In this document: in pieces, positions 13,103 to 25,257 of the stretch
Position numbering within the stretch: position 1 is the stretch's first letter
How the letters are laid out: the number at the start of each line of letters is the position of its first letter
Source of the DNA: Nemophila menziesii
Lineage: Eukaryota; Streptophyta; Magnoliopsida; Boraginales; Hydrophyllaceae
Length of the DNA stretch: 64,000 nucleotides
Direction: 5' to 3'
NCBI GenBank assembly: GCA_029959085.1
Contig: JARWIR010000023.1
Location: 7,205,860-7,269,859 of the forward strand
Notes under the pieces: model-generated
Database searches by the model: none
What the model saw: only the letters and a program-made list of their open reading frames with translations
What the model was told of the DNA's origin: nothing
Position numbers and translations under genes: made by a program

Positions 13103-14581
13103 ATAAGATATTTACCCTTAAAAAATTCCCTTGGTTTATTTTTTTTAATGAGTGTGTAAATATATTATTTGAGTATAAAATTAGTAGACAAACTTATGTT
13201 AGGTAAACTAACAAACTTTATAATAATTAGGACTTTTTCGTGAGAAAAAGAACTAGAATCTTCGGGACCTTTTAAACATTTTCTATTAAATTTTATTTAC
13301 CATGTCCTTTTGGGGATGGTAATAGTTACTTCAATCACGTAGCAAACTCTAGCATAACACTAGATCTACAACCTTAATATATTTTGGTCGGACCTTATTT
13401 TGAAATGTTGGTGCTACCAATATTTTAGCTAGTTTTGATGAAACTATTTATATAAAAGTAATAAGATATTAATTATGTTCATATTAATATTAATTATAAA
13501 TTACAATAATTAAATTTATTTTACTGTAATATAATAAATGTATATCTACATCTGAATGAAAGAAGAGATACAAAATAAAAGAATAAAAAGAAGAAGACCT
13601 AAGAGAGAAGATGAAAACTTTATTAATCACTTGAATATATTTTCTTCAAATAATTATTACATATATATCTCCTCTAACGGTAATAAACAGTTCTACTGTT
13701 TTTATTTCAAATAACAATCACCATTCCATTCATGCGTTTCCTGAAACTATTACAAAGTAATTACATTGTCATACCCTATTTCAAGAACTTTGCCATCAAG
13801 GTTTGGCTGAGTAAAATCTCCTGGATTGTTTTTTTTCACTAAAAAGTCATTTGTTGCACTAAAATTTTGGTCATATAAAAGAATAAAATGGGAAAATATT
13901 GTTTCGTGAATAAGTAATCCACATTTTGAAGCACCAAATATTGATTGATTTCAAGCACTAAATGATGTCATCCGGATTCCATAATAATATTGAAGTCAAT
14001 ATTCTTCTTTCTCGGTTTCTCTAGGATTTTCCCCATGGATGCTACGTGGGACTTGTAACATGATAAAATAATTTACTAGTACTCCACTACTCGTACGAAT
14101 GAAATATATCTTTTTTATACTGCTACATGCATGCTCTTTTCTGAACACATAATCTGCTCTCTTTAACGAAGGACCCTTCTCAATATGACATGTACAGATT
14201 TTACCAACACTCAATAAATGTGATGGATCATTAGGATCAACAATGACATGTTGTCTACTTCCCATACCGTTCACGAAATCTACTACCAACCAATCTCCAA
14301 AGTGAAAAATCTTAGGACCTCTTGAGCACCTTGCATCCAACTTGTACATTTTACATTCACAAGCTATATACATATTTCACTATTACTTATAAAATATGAA
14401 TACAATATAGAAATAATAGAAAGATAGAGAAGAGAGAATAAGTAAGAGAGAAGAATAAACAGATGGAAGAAACAAAAATAAAGTGAATAGGAACATATAT
14501 ATATAAATTTGAGAGAGAAAAGAACCAGTGGAAAGAGAAACAGTGGGTTATATTTCTTTGATTATGTGATACCCAACATTA

Positions 14582-14662
<81 letters not shown>

Positions 14663-14817
14663 TTTGAGAGAGAAATGAACCAATGGTAATAAATAAAACA
14701 AAATTGAATGAGAATATGGTTATATTAAAAAAAGGAGGTTTAGTTGTATTTTGCACACTTTAATTAAAAAAAACACTTGATCCTTTTAATAAAACACCAT
14801 AAGATTATATGACTTAT
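13103..14817 (-). repeat. Array unit U7 with in-frame ORF deletion
   Basis: ORF at 14373-13996 (125 codons). Near 14212 it carries a 39-bp deletion relative to U6, removing most of SHFFLDSGKKHHCFSD without changing frame. The stretch containing TATGATTAGACCACC beside the (TA)n tract is also deleted near 14544. It has the longest (TA)n tract of the array (14584-14659, about 76 bp). Confidence 0.92.
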
Positions 14818-16365
14818 ATAAGATATTTACCCTTAAAAAAATTTCCTTGGTTTATTTTTTTTAATGAGTGTGTAAATATATTATTTGAGTATAAAATTAG
14901 TAGACAAACTTATGTTAGGTAAACTAACAAACTTTATAATAATTAGGACTTTTTCGTGAGAAAAAGAACTAGAATCTTCGGGACCTTTTAAACATTTTCT
15001 ATTAAATTTTATTTACCATGTCCTTTTGGGGATGGTAATGGGTATTTCAATCACGTAGCAAACTCTAGCATAACACTAGATCTACAACCTTAATATATTT
15101 TGGTCGGACTTTATTTTGAAATGTTGGTGCTACCAATATTTTAGCTAGTTTTGATGAAACTATTTATATAAGAGTAATAAGATATTAATTATGTTCATAT
15201 TAATATTAATAATAAATTACAGTAATTAAATTTATTTTACTGTAATATAATAATTGTATATCTACATCTGAATGAAAGAAGAGATACAAAATAAAAGAAT
15301 AAAAAGAAGAAGACCTAAGAGAGAAGATGAAAACTTTATTAATTACTTGAATATATTTTCTTCAAATAATTATTACATATATATCTCCTCTAACAATAAT
15401 AAACAGTTCTACTGTTTTTATTTCAAATAACAATCACCATTCCATTCCTGCGTTTCCTGAAACTATTACAAAGTAATTACATTGTCATACCCTATTTCAA
15501 GAACTTTTCCATCAAGGTTTGGCTGAGTAAAATCTTCTGGATGGTTTTTTTCACTAAAAAGTCATTTGTTGCACTAAAATTTTGGTCATATAAAAGAATA
15601 AAATGGTAAAATATTGTTTTATGAATAAGTAATCAACTTATTTGAAGCACCAAATATTGATTGATTTCAAGCACTAAATGATGTCATCCAGATGAAATAA
15701 TAATATTGAAGTCAATATTCTTCTTTCTCGGTTTCTCTAGGATTTTCCCCATGGATGCTACGTGGGACTTGTAACATGATAAAATAATTTACTAGTACTC
15801 CACTACTCGTACGAATGAAATATATCTTTTTTATACTGCTACATGCATGCTTTTTTCTGAACACATAATCTGCTCTGTTTAACGAAGGACCCTTCTCAAT
15901 ATGACATGTACAGATTTTACCAACACTCTTATCTGAGAAACAGTGATGTTTCTTTCCACTATCTAGGAAGAAATGTGATGGATCATTAGTATCAACAATG
16001 ACATGTTGTCTACTTCCCATACCTTTCACGAAATCTACTACCAACCAATCTCCAAAGTGAAAAATCTTAGGACCTCTTGAGCACCTTGCATCCAACTTGT
16101 ACATTTTACATTCACAAGCTATATACATATTTCACTATTACTTATAAAATATGAATACAATATAGAAATAATAGAAAGATAGAGAAGAGAGAATAAGTAA
16201 GAGAGAAGAATAAACAGATGGAAGAAACAAAAATAAAGTGAATAGGAACATATATATATATAAATTTGAGAGAGAAAAGAACCAGTGGAAAGAGAAACAG
16301 TATGATTAGACCACCTAATACACATTATGGGTGATACTTCTGTGATTATGTGATACCCAACATTA

Positions 16366-16422
<57 letters not shown>

Positions 16423-16576
16423 TTTGAGAGAGAAATGAACCGATGGAAATAAATAAAACAAAATTGAATGAGAATATGGTTATATTAAAAAAAGGAGGTT
16501 TAGTTGTATTTTGCACACTCTAATTAAAAAAACACTTGATCCTTTTAATAAAACACCATAAGATTATATGACTTAT
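14818..16576 (-). repeat. Array unit U8
   Basis: ORF at 16128-15712 (138 codons), among the longest, including the upstream MYIACECKMYKLDARC start. It shares IVDTNDPSH (Thr for Pro) with U9 and U10. The (TA)n tract is at 16369-16419. Confidence 0.92.
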
Positions 16577-18131
16577 ATAAGATATTTACCCTTAAAAAAA
16601 TTCCCTTGGTTTATTTTTTTTAATGAGTGTGTAAATATATTATTTGAGTATAAAATTAGTAGACAAACTTATGTTAGGTAAACTAACAAACTTTATAATA
16701 ATTAGGACTTTTTCGTGAGAAAGAGAACTAGAATCTTCGGGACCTTTTAAACATTTTCTATTAAATCTTATTTACCATGTCCTTTTGGGGATGGTAATGG
16801 TTACTTCAATCACGTAGGAAACTCTAGCATAACACTAGATCTACAACCTTAATATATTTTGGTCGGACCTTATTTTGAATTGCTGGTGCTACCACTATTT
16901 TCGCTAGTTTTGATGAAATTATTTATATAAGAGTAATAAGATATTAATTATGTTCATATTAATATTAATTATAAATTACAGTAATTAAATTTATTTTACT
17001 GTAATATAATAACTGTATATCTACATCTGAATGAAAGAAGAGATACAAAATAAAAGAATAAAAAGAAGAAGACCTAAGAGAGAAGATGAAAACTTTATTA
17101 ATCCCTTGAATATATTTTCTTCAAATAATTATTACATATATATCTCCTCTAACGGTAATAAACAGTTCTACTGTTTTTATTTCAAATAACAATCACCATT
17201 CCATTTCTGCCTAACTTACGGTTTCCTGAAACTATTACAAAGTAATTACATTGTCATACCTTATTTCAAGAACTTTGCCATCAAGGTTTGGCTGAGTAAA
17301 ATCTTCTGGATAGTTTTTTTCACTGAAAAGTCATTTGTTGCACTAAAATTTTGGTCATATAAAAGAATTACATGGGAAAATATTGTTTTGTATATAAGTA
17401 ATCAACTTATTTGAAGCACCAAATATTGATTGATTTCAAGCACTAAATGATGTCATCAAGATTAAATAATAATATTGAAGTCAATATTCTTCTTTCTCGG
17501 TTTCTCTAGGATTTCCCCATGGATGCTACGTGGGACTTGTAACATGATAAAATAATTTACTAGTACTCCACTACTCGTACGAATGAAATATATCTTTTTT
17601 ATACTGCTACATGCATGCTTTTTTCTGAACACATAATCTGCTCTCTTTAACGAAGGACCCTTCTCAATATGACATGTACAGATTTTACCAACACTCTTAT
17701 CTGAGAAACAGTGATGTTTCTTTCCACTATCTAGGAAGAAATGTGACGGATCATTAGTATCAACAATGACATGTTGTCTACTTCCCATACCTTTCACGAA
17801 ATCTACTACCAACCAATCTCCAAAGTGAAAAATCTTAGGACCTCTTGAGCACCTTGCATCCAACTTGTACATTTTACATTCACAAGCTATATACATATTT
17901 CACTATTACTTATAAAATATGAATACAATATAGAAATAATAGAAAGATAGAGAAGAGAGAATAAGTAAGAAAGAAGAATAAACAGATGGAAGAAACAAAA
18001 ATAAAGTGAATAGGAACATATATATATAAATTTGAGAGAGAAAAGAACCAGTGGAAAGAGAAACAGTATGATTAGACCACCTAATACACATTATGGGTGA
18101 TATTTCTGTGATTATGTGATACCCAACATTA

Positions 18132-18190
<59 letters not shown>

Positions 18191-18345
18191 TTTGAGAGAG
18201 AAATGAACCGATGGAAATAAATAAAACAAAATTGAATGAGAATATGGTTATATTAAAAAAAGGAGGATTAGTTGTATTTTGCACACTCTAATTAAAAAAA
18301 ACACTTGATCCTTTTAATAAAACACCATAAGATTATATGACTTAT
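16577..18345 (-). repeat. Array unit U9
   Basis: ORF at 17896-17462 (144 codons, extended at the 3' end by a one-base frame change near 17512). It has the VDTNDP and GSRQHV markers of U8 and U10. The (TA)n tract is at 18135-18187; an apparent ORF over this tract (18229-17906) encodes mostly Tyr-Ile repeats and is not credible. Confidence 0.92.
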
Positions 18346-20067
18346 ATAAGATATTTACCCTTAAAAAAATTCCCTTGGTTTATTTTTTTTAATGAGTGTG
18401 TAAATATATTATTTGAGTATAAAATTAGTAGACAAACTTATGTTAGGTAAACTAACAAACTTTATAATAATTAGGACTTTTTCGTGAGAAAAAGAACTAG
18501 AATCTTCGGGACCTTTTAAACATTTTCTATTAAATTTTGTTTACCATGTCCTTCAGGGGATGGTAATGGTTACTTCAATCACGTAGCAAACTCTAGCATA
18601 ACACTAGATCTACAACCTTAATATATTTTGGTGGGACCTTATTTTGAAATGCTGGTGCTACCACTATTTTCGCTAGTTTTGATGAAATTATTTATATAAG
18701 AGTAAAAAGATATTAATTATGTTCATATTAATATTAATTATAAATTACAGTAATTAAATTTATTTTAATGTAATATAATAACTGTATATCTACATCTGAA
18801 TGAAAGAAGAGATACAAAATAAAAGAATAAAAAGAAAAAGACCTAAGAGAGAAGATGAAAACTTTATTAATCACTTGAATATATTTTCTTCAAATAATTA
18901 TTACATATATATCTCCTCTAACGGTAATAAACAGTTCTACTGTTTTTATTTCAAATAACAATCACCATTCCATTCCTGCCTAACTTACGGTTTCCTGAAA
19001 CTATTACAAAGTAATTACATTGTCATACCTTATTTCAAGAACTTTGCCATCAAGGTTTGGCTAAGTAAAATCTTCTGGATGGTTTTTTTCACTGAAAAGT
19101 CATTTGTTGCACTAAAATTTTGGTCATATAAAAGAATAAAATGGGAAAATATTGTTTTGTGAATAAGTAATCAACTTATTTGAAGCACCAAATGTTGATT
19201 GATTTCAAGAACTAAATGATATCATCTGGATTAAATAATAATATTGAAGTCAATATTCTTCTTTCTCGGTTTCTCTAGGATTTTCCCCATGGATGCTACG
19301 TGGGACTTGTAACATGATAAAATAATTTACTAGTACTCCACTACTCGTACGAATGAAATATATCTTTTTTCTACTACAACATGCATGCTTTTTTCTGAAC
19401 ACATAATCTGCTCTCTTTAACAAAGGACCCTTCTCATTATGACATGTACTGATTTTACCAACACTCTTATCTGAGAAACAGTGATGTTTCTTTCCACTAT
19501 CTAGGAAGAAATGTGATGGATCATTAGTATCAACAATGACATGTTGTCTACTTCCCATACCTTTCACGAAATCTACTACCAACCAATCTCCAAAGTGAAA
19601 AATCTTAGGACCTCTTGAGCACCTTGCATCCAACTTGTACATTTTACATTCACAAGCTATATACATATTTCACTATTACTTATAAAATATGAATACAATA
19701 GAGAAATCATAGAAAGATAGAGAAGAGAGAATAAGTAAAAGAGAATAATAAACAGATGGAAGAAACAAAAATAAAGTGAATAGGAACATATATATAAATT
19801 TGAGAGAGAATAGAACCAGTGGAAAGAGAGACAGTATGATTAGACCATCTAATACACATTATCGGTGATATTTCTGTGATTATGTGATACCCAACATTAC
19901 TCATATATATACATTTTGAGAGAGAAATGAACCGATGGAAATAAATTTAACAAAATTGTATGATAATATGGTTATATTAAAAAAGGAGGTTTAGTTGTAT
20001 TTTGCACACTCTAATTAAAAAAACCTTTGATCCTTTTAATAAAACACCATAAGATTATATGACTTAT
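18346..20067 (-). repeat. Array unit U10
   Basis: ORF at 19666-19250 (138 codons) with the VDTNDP and GSRQHV markers. It has the shortest (TA)n tract in the array (19902-19911). Confidence 0.92.
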
Positions 20068-21793
20068 ATAAGATATTTACCCTTAAAAAAAATTTCTTGG
20101 TTTATTTTTTTTAATGAGTGTGTAAATATATTACTTGAGTATAAAATTAGTAGACAAACTTATGTTAGGTAAACTAACAAACTTTATAATAATTAGGACT
20201 TTTTTGTGAGAAAAAGAACTGGAATCTTCGGGACCTTTTAAACATTTTCTATTAAATTTTATTTACCATGTCCTTTTTGGGATGGTAATGGTTACTTCAA
20301 TCACGTAGCAAACTCTAGCATAACACTAGATCTACAACCTTAATATATTTTGGTCGGACCTTATTTTGAAATGCTAGTGCTACCACTATTTTTTCCAGTT
20401 TTGATGAAGTTATTTATATAATAGTAATAAGATATTAATTATGTTCATATTAATATTAATTATAAGTTACAGTAATTAAATTTATTTTACTGTAATATAA
20501 TAATTGTATATCTACATCTGAATGAAAGAAGAGATACAAAATAAAAGAATAAAAAGAAGAAGACCTAAGAGAGAAGATGAAAACTTTATTAATCACTTGA
20601 ATATATTTTCTTCAAATAATTATTACATATATATCTTCTCTAACGGTAATAAACAATCCTACTATTTTTATTTCAAATAACAATCACCATTCCATTCCCG
20701 CCTAACTTACGATTTCCTAAAACTATTACGAAGTCATTACATTGTCATACGCTATTTCAAGAACTTTGCCATTAAGGTTTGGCTGAGTAAAATATTCTGG
20801 ATGGTTTTTTACACAGAAAAGTCATTTGTTGCACTAAAATTTTGGTCATATAAAAGAATAAAATGGGAAAATATTGTTTTGTGAATAAGTAATCCACTTA
20901 TTTGAAGCACCAAATATTGATTGATTTCAAGCACTAAATGGTGTCATCCGGATTCCAGAATAATATTGAAGTCAAAATTCTTCTTTCTCGATTTCTCTAG
21001 GATTTCCACCATGGATGCTACGTGGGATTTGTAACATGATAAAATAATTTTCTAGTACTCCACTACTCGTACGAATGAAATATATCTTGTTTCTACTGCT
21101 ACTTGCATGCTTTTTTCCGAACACATAATCTGCTCTCTTTAACGAACGACCCTTCTCAATATGACATGTACAGATTTTACCAACACTATTATCTGAGAAA
21201 CAATGATGTTTCTTTCCAGTATCCAGGAAGAAATATGATGGATCATTAGGATCAACAATGACATGGAGTCTACTTCCTATACCTTTCACGAAATCTACTA
21301 CCAACCAATCTCCAAAGTGAAAAATCTTAGGACCTCTTGAGCACATTGCATCCAACTTTTACATTTTACATTCACAAGCTATATACATATTTCACTATTA
21401 CTTATAAAATATGAATACAATAGAGAAATAATAGAAAGATAGAGAAGAGAGAATAAGTAAGAGAGAAGAATAAACAGATGGAAGAAACAAAAATAAAGTG
21501 AATAGGAACATATATATAAATTTGAGAGAGAAAAGAACCAGTGGAAAGAGAAACAGTATGATTAGACCACCTAATACACATTATCGGTGATATTTCTGTG
21601 ATTACGCGATACCCAATATTACTCATATATATATATACAATTTGAGAGAGAAATGAACTGATGGAAATAAATAAATAAAAATTGAATGAGAATGTGGTTA
21701 TATTAAAAAAGGAGGTTTAGTTGTATTTTACACTCTCTAATTAAAAAAACACTTGATCCTTCTAATGAAACACCATAAGACTATATGAGTTGT
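20068..21793 (-). repeat. Array unit U11
   Basis: ORF at 21355-20972 (127 codons). The upstream start is lost because TAC of MYKLDA became TAA, shared only with U12, so the open frame restarts at MDAMCSRG. It carries GIGSRLHVI (Leu), shared with U12, and SYFFLDTGKK. The (TA)n tract is at 21624-21638. Confidence 0.92.
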
Positions 21794-23519
21794 ATAAGAT
21801 ATTTAGCCTTAAAAAATTCCCTTCATTTATTTTTTTAATGAGTGTGTAAATATATTAATTTAGTATAAAATTAGTAGGCAAGCTTATGTTAGGTAAACTA
21901 ACAAACTTTACAATAATTATGACTTTTTTGTGAGAAAAAGAACTTGAATCTTTAGGACCTTTTAAACATTTTCTATTAAAATTTATTTACCATGTCCCTT
22001 TTGGGATGGTAATGGTTACTTCAATCACATAGCAAACTCTAGCATAACACTAGATCTACAACCTTAATATATTTTGGTCGGACCTTATTTTGAAATGGTG
22101 GTGCTGCCACTATTTTTTCTAGTTTTGATGAAATTATTTATATAAAAGTAATAAGATATTAATTATGTTCATATTAATATTAATTATAAGTTACAGTAAT
22201 TAAATTTATTTTACTGTAATATAATAATTGTATATCTACATCTGAATGAAAGAAGAGATACAAAATAAAAGAATAAAAAGAAGAAGACCTAAGAGAGAAG
22301 ATGAAAACTTTATTAATCACTTGAATATATTTTCTTCAAATAATTATTACATATATATATCTTCTCTAACGGTAATAAACAATCCTACTATTTTTATTTC
22401 AAATAACAATCACCATTCCATTCCCGGTTAACTTACGATTTCCTAAAACTATTACGAAGTCATTACATTGTCATACCCTATTTCAAGAACTTTACCATCA
22501 AGGTTTGGCTGAGTAAAATATTCTGGATGGTTTTTTACACAGAAAAGTCATTTGTTGTACTAAAATTTTGGTCATATAAAAGAATAAAATGGGAAAATAT
22601 TGTTTTGTGAATAAGTAATCCACTTATTTGAAGCACCAAATATTGATTGATTTCAAGCACTAAATGGTGTCATCCTGATTCCAGAATAATATTGAAGTCA
22701 AAATTCTTCTTTCTCGGTTTCTCTAGGATTTCCACCATGGATGCTACGTGGGATTTGTAACATGATAAAATAATTTTCTAGTACTCCACTACTCGTACGA
22801 ATGAAATATATCTTGATTCTACTGCTACTTGCATGCTTTTTTCCGAACACATAATCTGCTCTCTTTAACGAACGACCCTTCTCAATATGACATGTACAGA
22901 TTTTACCAACACTGTTATTTGAGAAACAATGATGTTTCTTTCCAGTATCCAGGAAGAAATATGATGGATCATTAGGATCAACAATGACATGGAGTCTACT
23001 TCCTATACCTTTCACGAAATCTACTACCAACCAATCTCCAAAGTGAAAAATCTTAGGACCTCTAGAGCACATTGCATCCAACTTTTACATTTTACATTCA
23101 CAAGCTATATATATATTTCACTATTACTTATAAAATATGAATACAATAGAGAAATAATAGAAAGATAGAGAAGAGAGAATAAGTAAGAGAGAAGAATAAA
23201 CAGATGGAAGAAACAAAAATAAAGTGAATAGGAACATATATATAAATTTGAGAGAGAAAAGAACTTGTGGAAAGAGAAACAGTATGATTAGACCACCTAA
23301 TACACATTATCGGTGATATTTCTGTGATTACGTGATACCCAACATTACTCATATATATATATACAATTTGAGAGAGAAATGAACCGATGGAAATAAATAA
23401 ATAAAAATTGAATGAGAATGTTGTTATATTAAAAAAGGAGGTTTAGTTGTATTTTACACTCTCTAATTAAAAATACACTTGATCCTTTTAATGAAACACC
23501 ATAAGACTATATGAGTTGT
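21794..23519 (-). repeat. Array unit U12
   Basis: Sister of U11: ORF at 23081-22698 with the same TAC-to-TAA change and the same SYFFLDTGKK variant. The (TA)n tract is at 23350-23363. A plus-strand open stretch in the same phase of the array (22246-22431 in U12) is AT-rich and not supported as a gene. Confidence 0.92.
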
Positions 23520-25257
23520 ATAAGATATTTAGCCTTAAAAAATTCCCTTCATATATTTTTTTAATGAGTGTGTAAATATATTAATTTAGTACAAAATTAG
23601 TAGACAAGCTTATGTTAGGTAAACTAACAAACTTTATAATAATTAGGACTTTTTTGTGAGAAAAAGAACTTGAATCTTTAGGACCTTTTAAACATTTTCA
23701 ATTAAAATTTATTTACCATGTCCTTTTTGGGATGGTAATGGTTACTTCAATCACATAGCAAACTCTAGCATAACACTAGATCTACAACCTTAATATATTT
23801 TGGTCGGACCTTATTTTGAAATGCTGGTGCTGCCACTATTTTTGCTAGTTTTGATGAAATTATTTATATAAAAGTAATAAGATATTAATTATGTTCATAT
23901 TAATATTAATTATAAATTACAGTAATTAAATTTATTTTACTGTAATATAATAATTGTATATCTACATCTGAATGAACGAAGAGATACAAAATAAAAGAAT
24001 AAAATGAAGAAGACCTAAGAGAGAAGATGAAAACTGTATTAATCACTTAAAATATATTTTCTTCAAATAATTATTACATATATATCTCCTCTAACAGTAA
24101 TAAACCGTTCTACTATTTTTATTTCAAATAACAATCACCATTTCATTCACGCCTAACTTACGATTTCCTAAAACTATTACAAAGTCATTACATTGTCATA
24201 CCCTATTTCGAGAACTTTGCCATAAAGGTTTGGCTGAGTAAAATCTTCTGGATAGTTTTTTTCACTGAAAAGTCATTTGTTGCACTAAAATTTGGTCATA
24301 TAAAAGAACAAAATAGGTAAATATTGCTTTGTGAATAAGTAATTCACTTATTTGAAGCACCAAAATTTGATTGATTTCAAGCACTAAATGGTGTCATCCG
24401 GATTCCATAATAATATTGAAATTAATATTCTTCTTTCTCGGTTTCTCTAGGATTTCCACCATGGATGCTACGTGGGATTTGTAACATGATGAAATAATTT
24501 TCTAGTACTCCACTACTCGTACGAATGAAATATATCTTGTTTCTACTGCTACATGCATGCTTTTTTCTAAACACATAATCTGCTCTCTTTAACGAAGGAC
24601 CCTTCTCAATATGACATGTACAGATTTTACCAACACTCTTACCTGAGAAACAATGATGTTTCTTTCCACTATCCACGAAGAAATGTGATGGATCATTAGG
24701 ATCAACAATGACATGCAGTCTACTTCCCATACCTTTCACGAAATCTACTACCAACCAATCTCCAAAGTGAAAAATCTTAGGACCTCTTGGGCACCTTGCA
24801 TCCAACTTGTACATTTTACATTCACAAGCTATATACATATTTCACTATTACTTATAAATATGAATTCAATAGAGAAATAATAGAAAGATAGAGAAGAGAG
24901 AATAAGTAAAAGAGAAGAATAAACAGATGGAAGAAACAAAAATAAAGTGAATAGGAACATATATAAATTTGAGAGAGAAAAGAACCAGTGGAAAGAGAAA
25001 CAGTATGATTAGACCATCTAATACACATTATGGGTGATATTTCTGTGATTACGTGACACCCAACATTACTCATATATATATATATATATATACAATTTGA
25101 GAGAGAAATGAACCGATAGAAATAAATAAATAAAATTGAATAAGAATGTGGTTATATTAAAAATGGAGGTTTAGTTGTATTTTCCACTCTCTAATTAAAA
25201 AAACACTTGATCCTTTTAAATATGACTTATATAAGACATTTAGCATTAAAAAAAATC
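23520..25257 (-). repeat. Array unit U13 and array right edge
   Basis: ORF at 24838-24422 (138 codons), with GMGSRLHVIVDPNDP. The (TA)n tract is at 25070-25092. The unit loses a short AATAAAACACCATAAG-type segment near 25220, then the start of a next unit (ATAAGACATTTAGC) fades into unrelated sequence by about 25257. This is the true right boundary of the array. Confidence 0.9.

Larger units (their letters stand above)
2641..25257 (-). repeat. Tandem array: 13 units of about 1.73 kb with gag-derived ORF
   Basis: Thirteen head-to-tail units were phased on the recurring ATAAGATATTTA followed by CCTTAAAAAAATTCCC. Landmarks recur in the same order in each unit: AGTGTGTAAATATATTA, GGACCTTTTAAACATTTTC, GGTCGGACCTTATTTTG, a minus-strand ORF, a CT-rich stretch (minus strand), then a (TA)n tract before TTTTGAGAGAGAAATGAA. 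Unit lengths run from about 1711 to 1771 bp, mostly varying in the (TA)n tract. The left end is cut by the CACTA element; the right end fades at 25231-25257. On the minus strand the order is (TA)n, a CT-rich leader-like stretch, then the ORF. The ORF matches the segment after the zinc knuckle of a DUF4283 retroelement protein (see 36551-37130). Transcription of the array is unknown. Confidence 0.95.

Noticed and set aside
17906..18229. Minus-strand ORF rich in Tyr-Ile over the (TA)n tract of U9
   Set aside because: It translates a microsatellite; open frames across TA repeats are expected by chance.
22246..22431. Plus-strand Lys/Asn-rich ORF in array unit U12
   Set aside because: AT-rich, without family motif, and opposite to the supported ORF.
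2641..25257. Array considered as centromeric or subtelomeric satellite
   Set aside because: Units are far longer than the usual 150-200 bp monomers, there are few of them, and they carry retroelement-derived sequence. A chromosomal role cannot be judged from one window.
2641..25257. Array considered as tandem host genes of a new family
   Set aside because: The solo copy links the ORF to a DUF4283/zinc-knuckle retroelement protein, and nonsense changes are fixed in U2-U5 and U11-U12.
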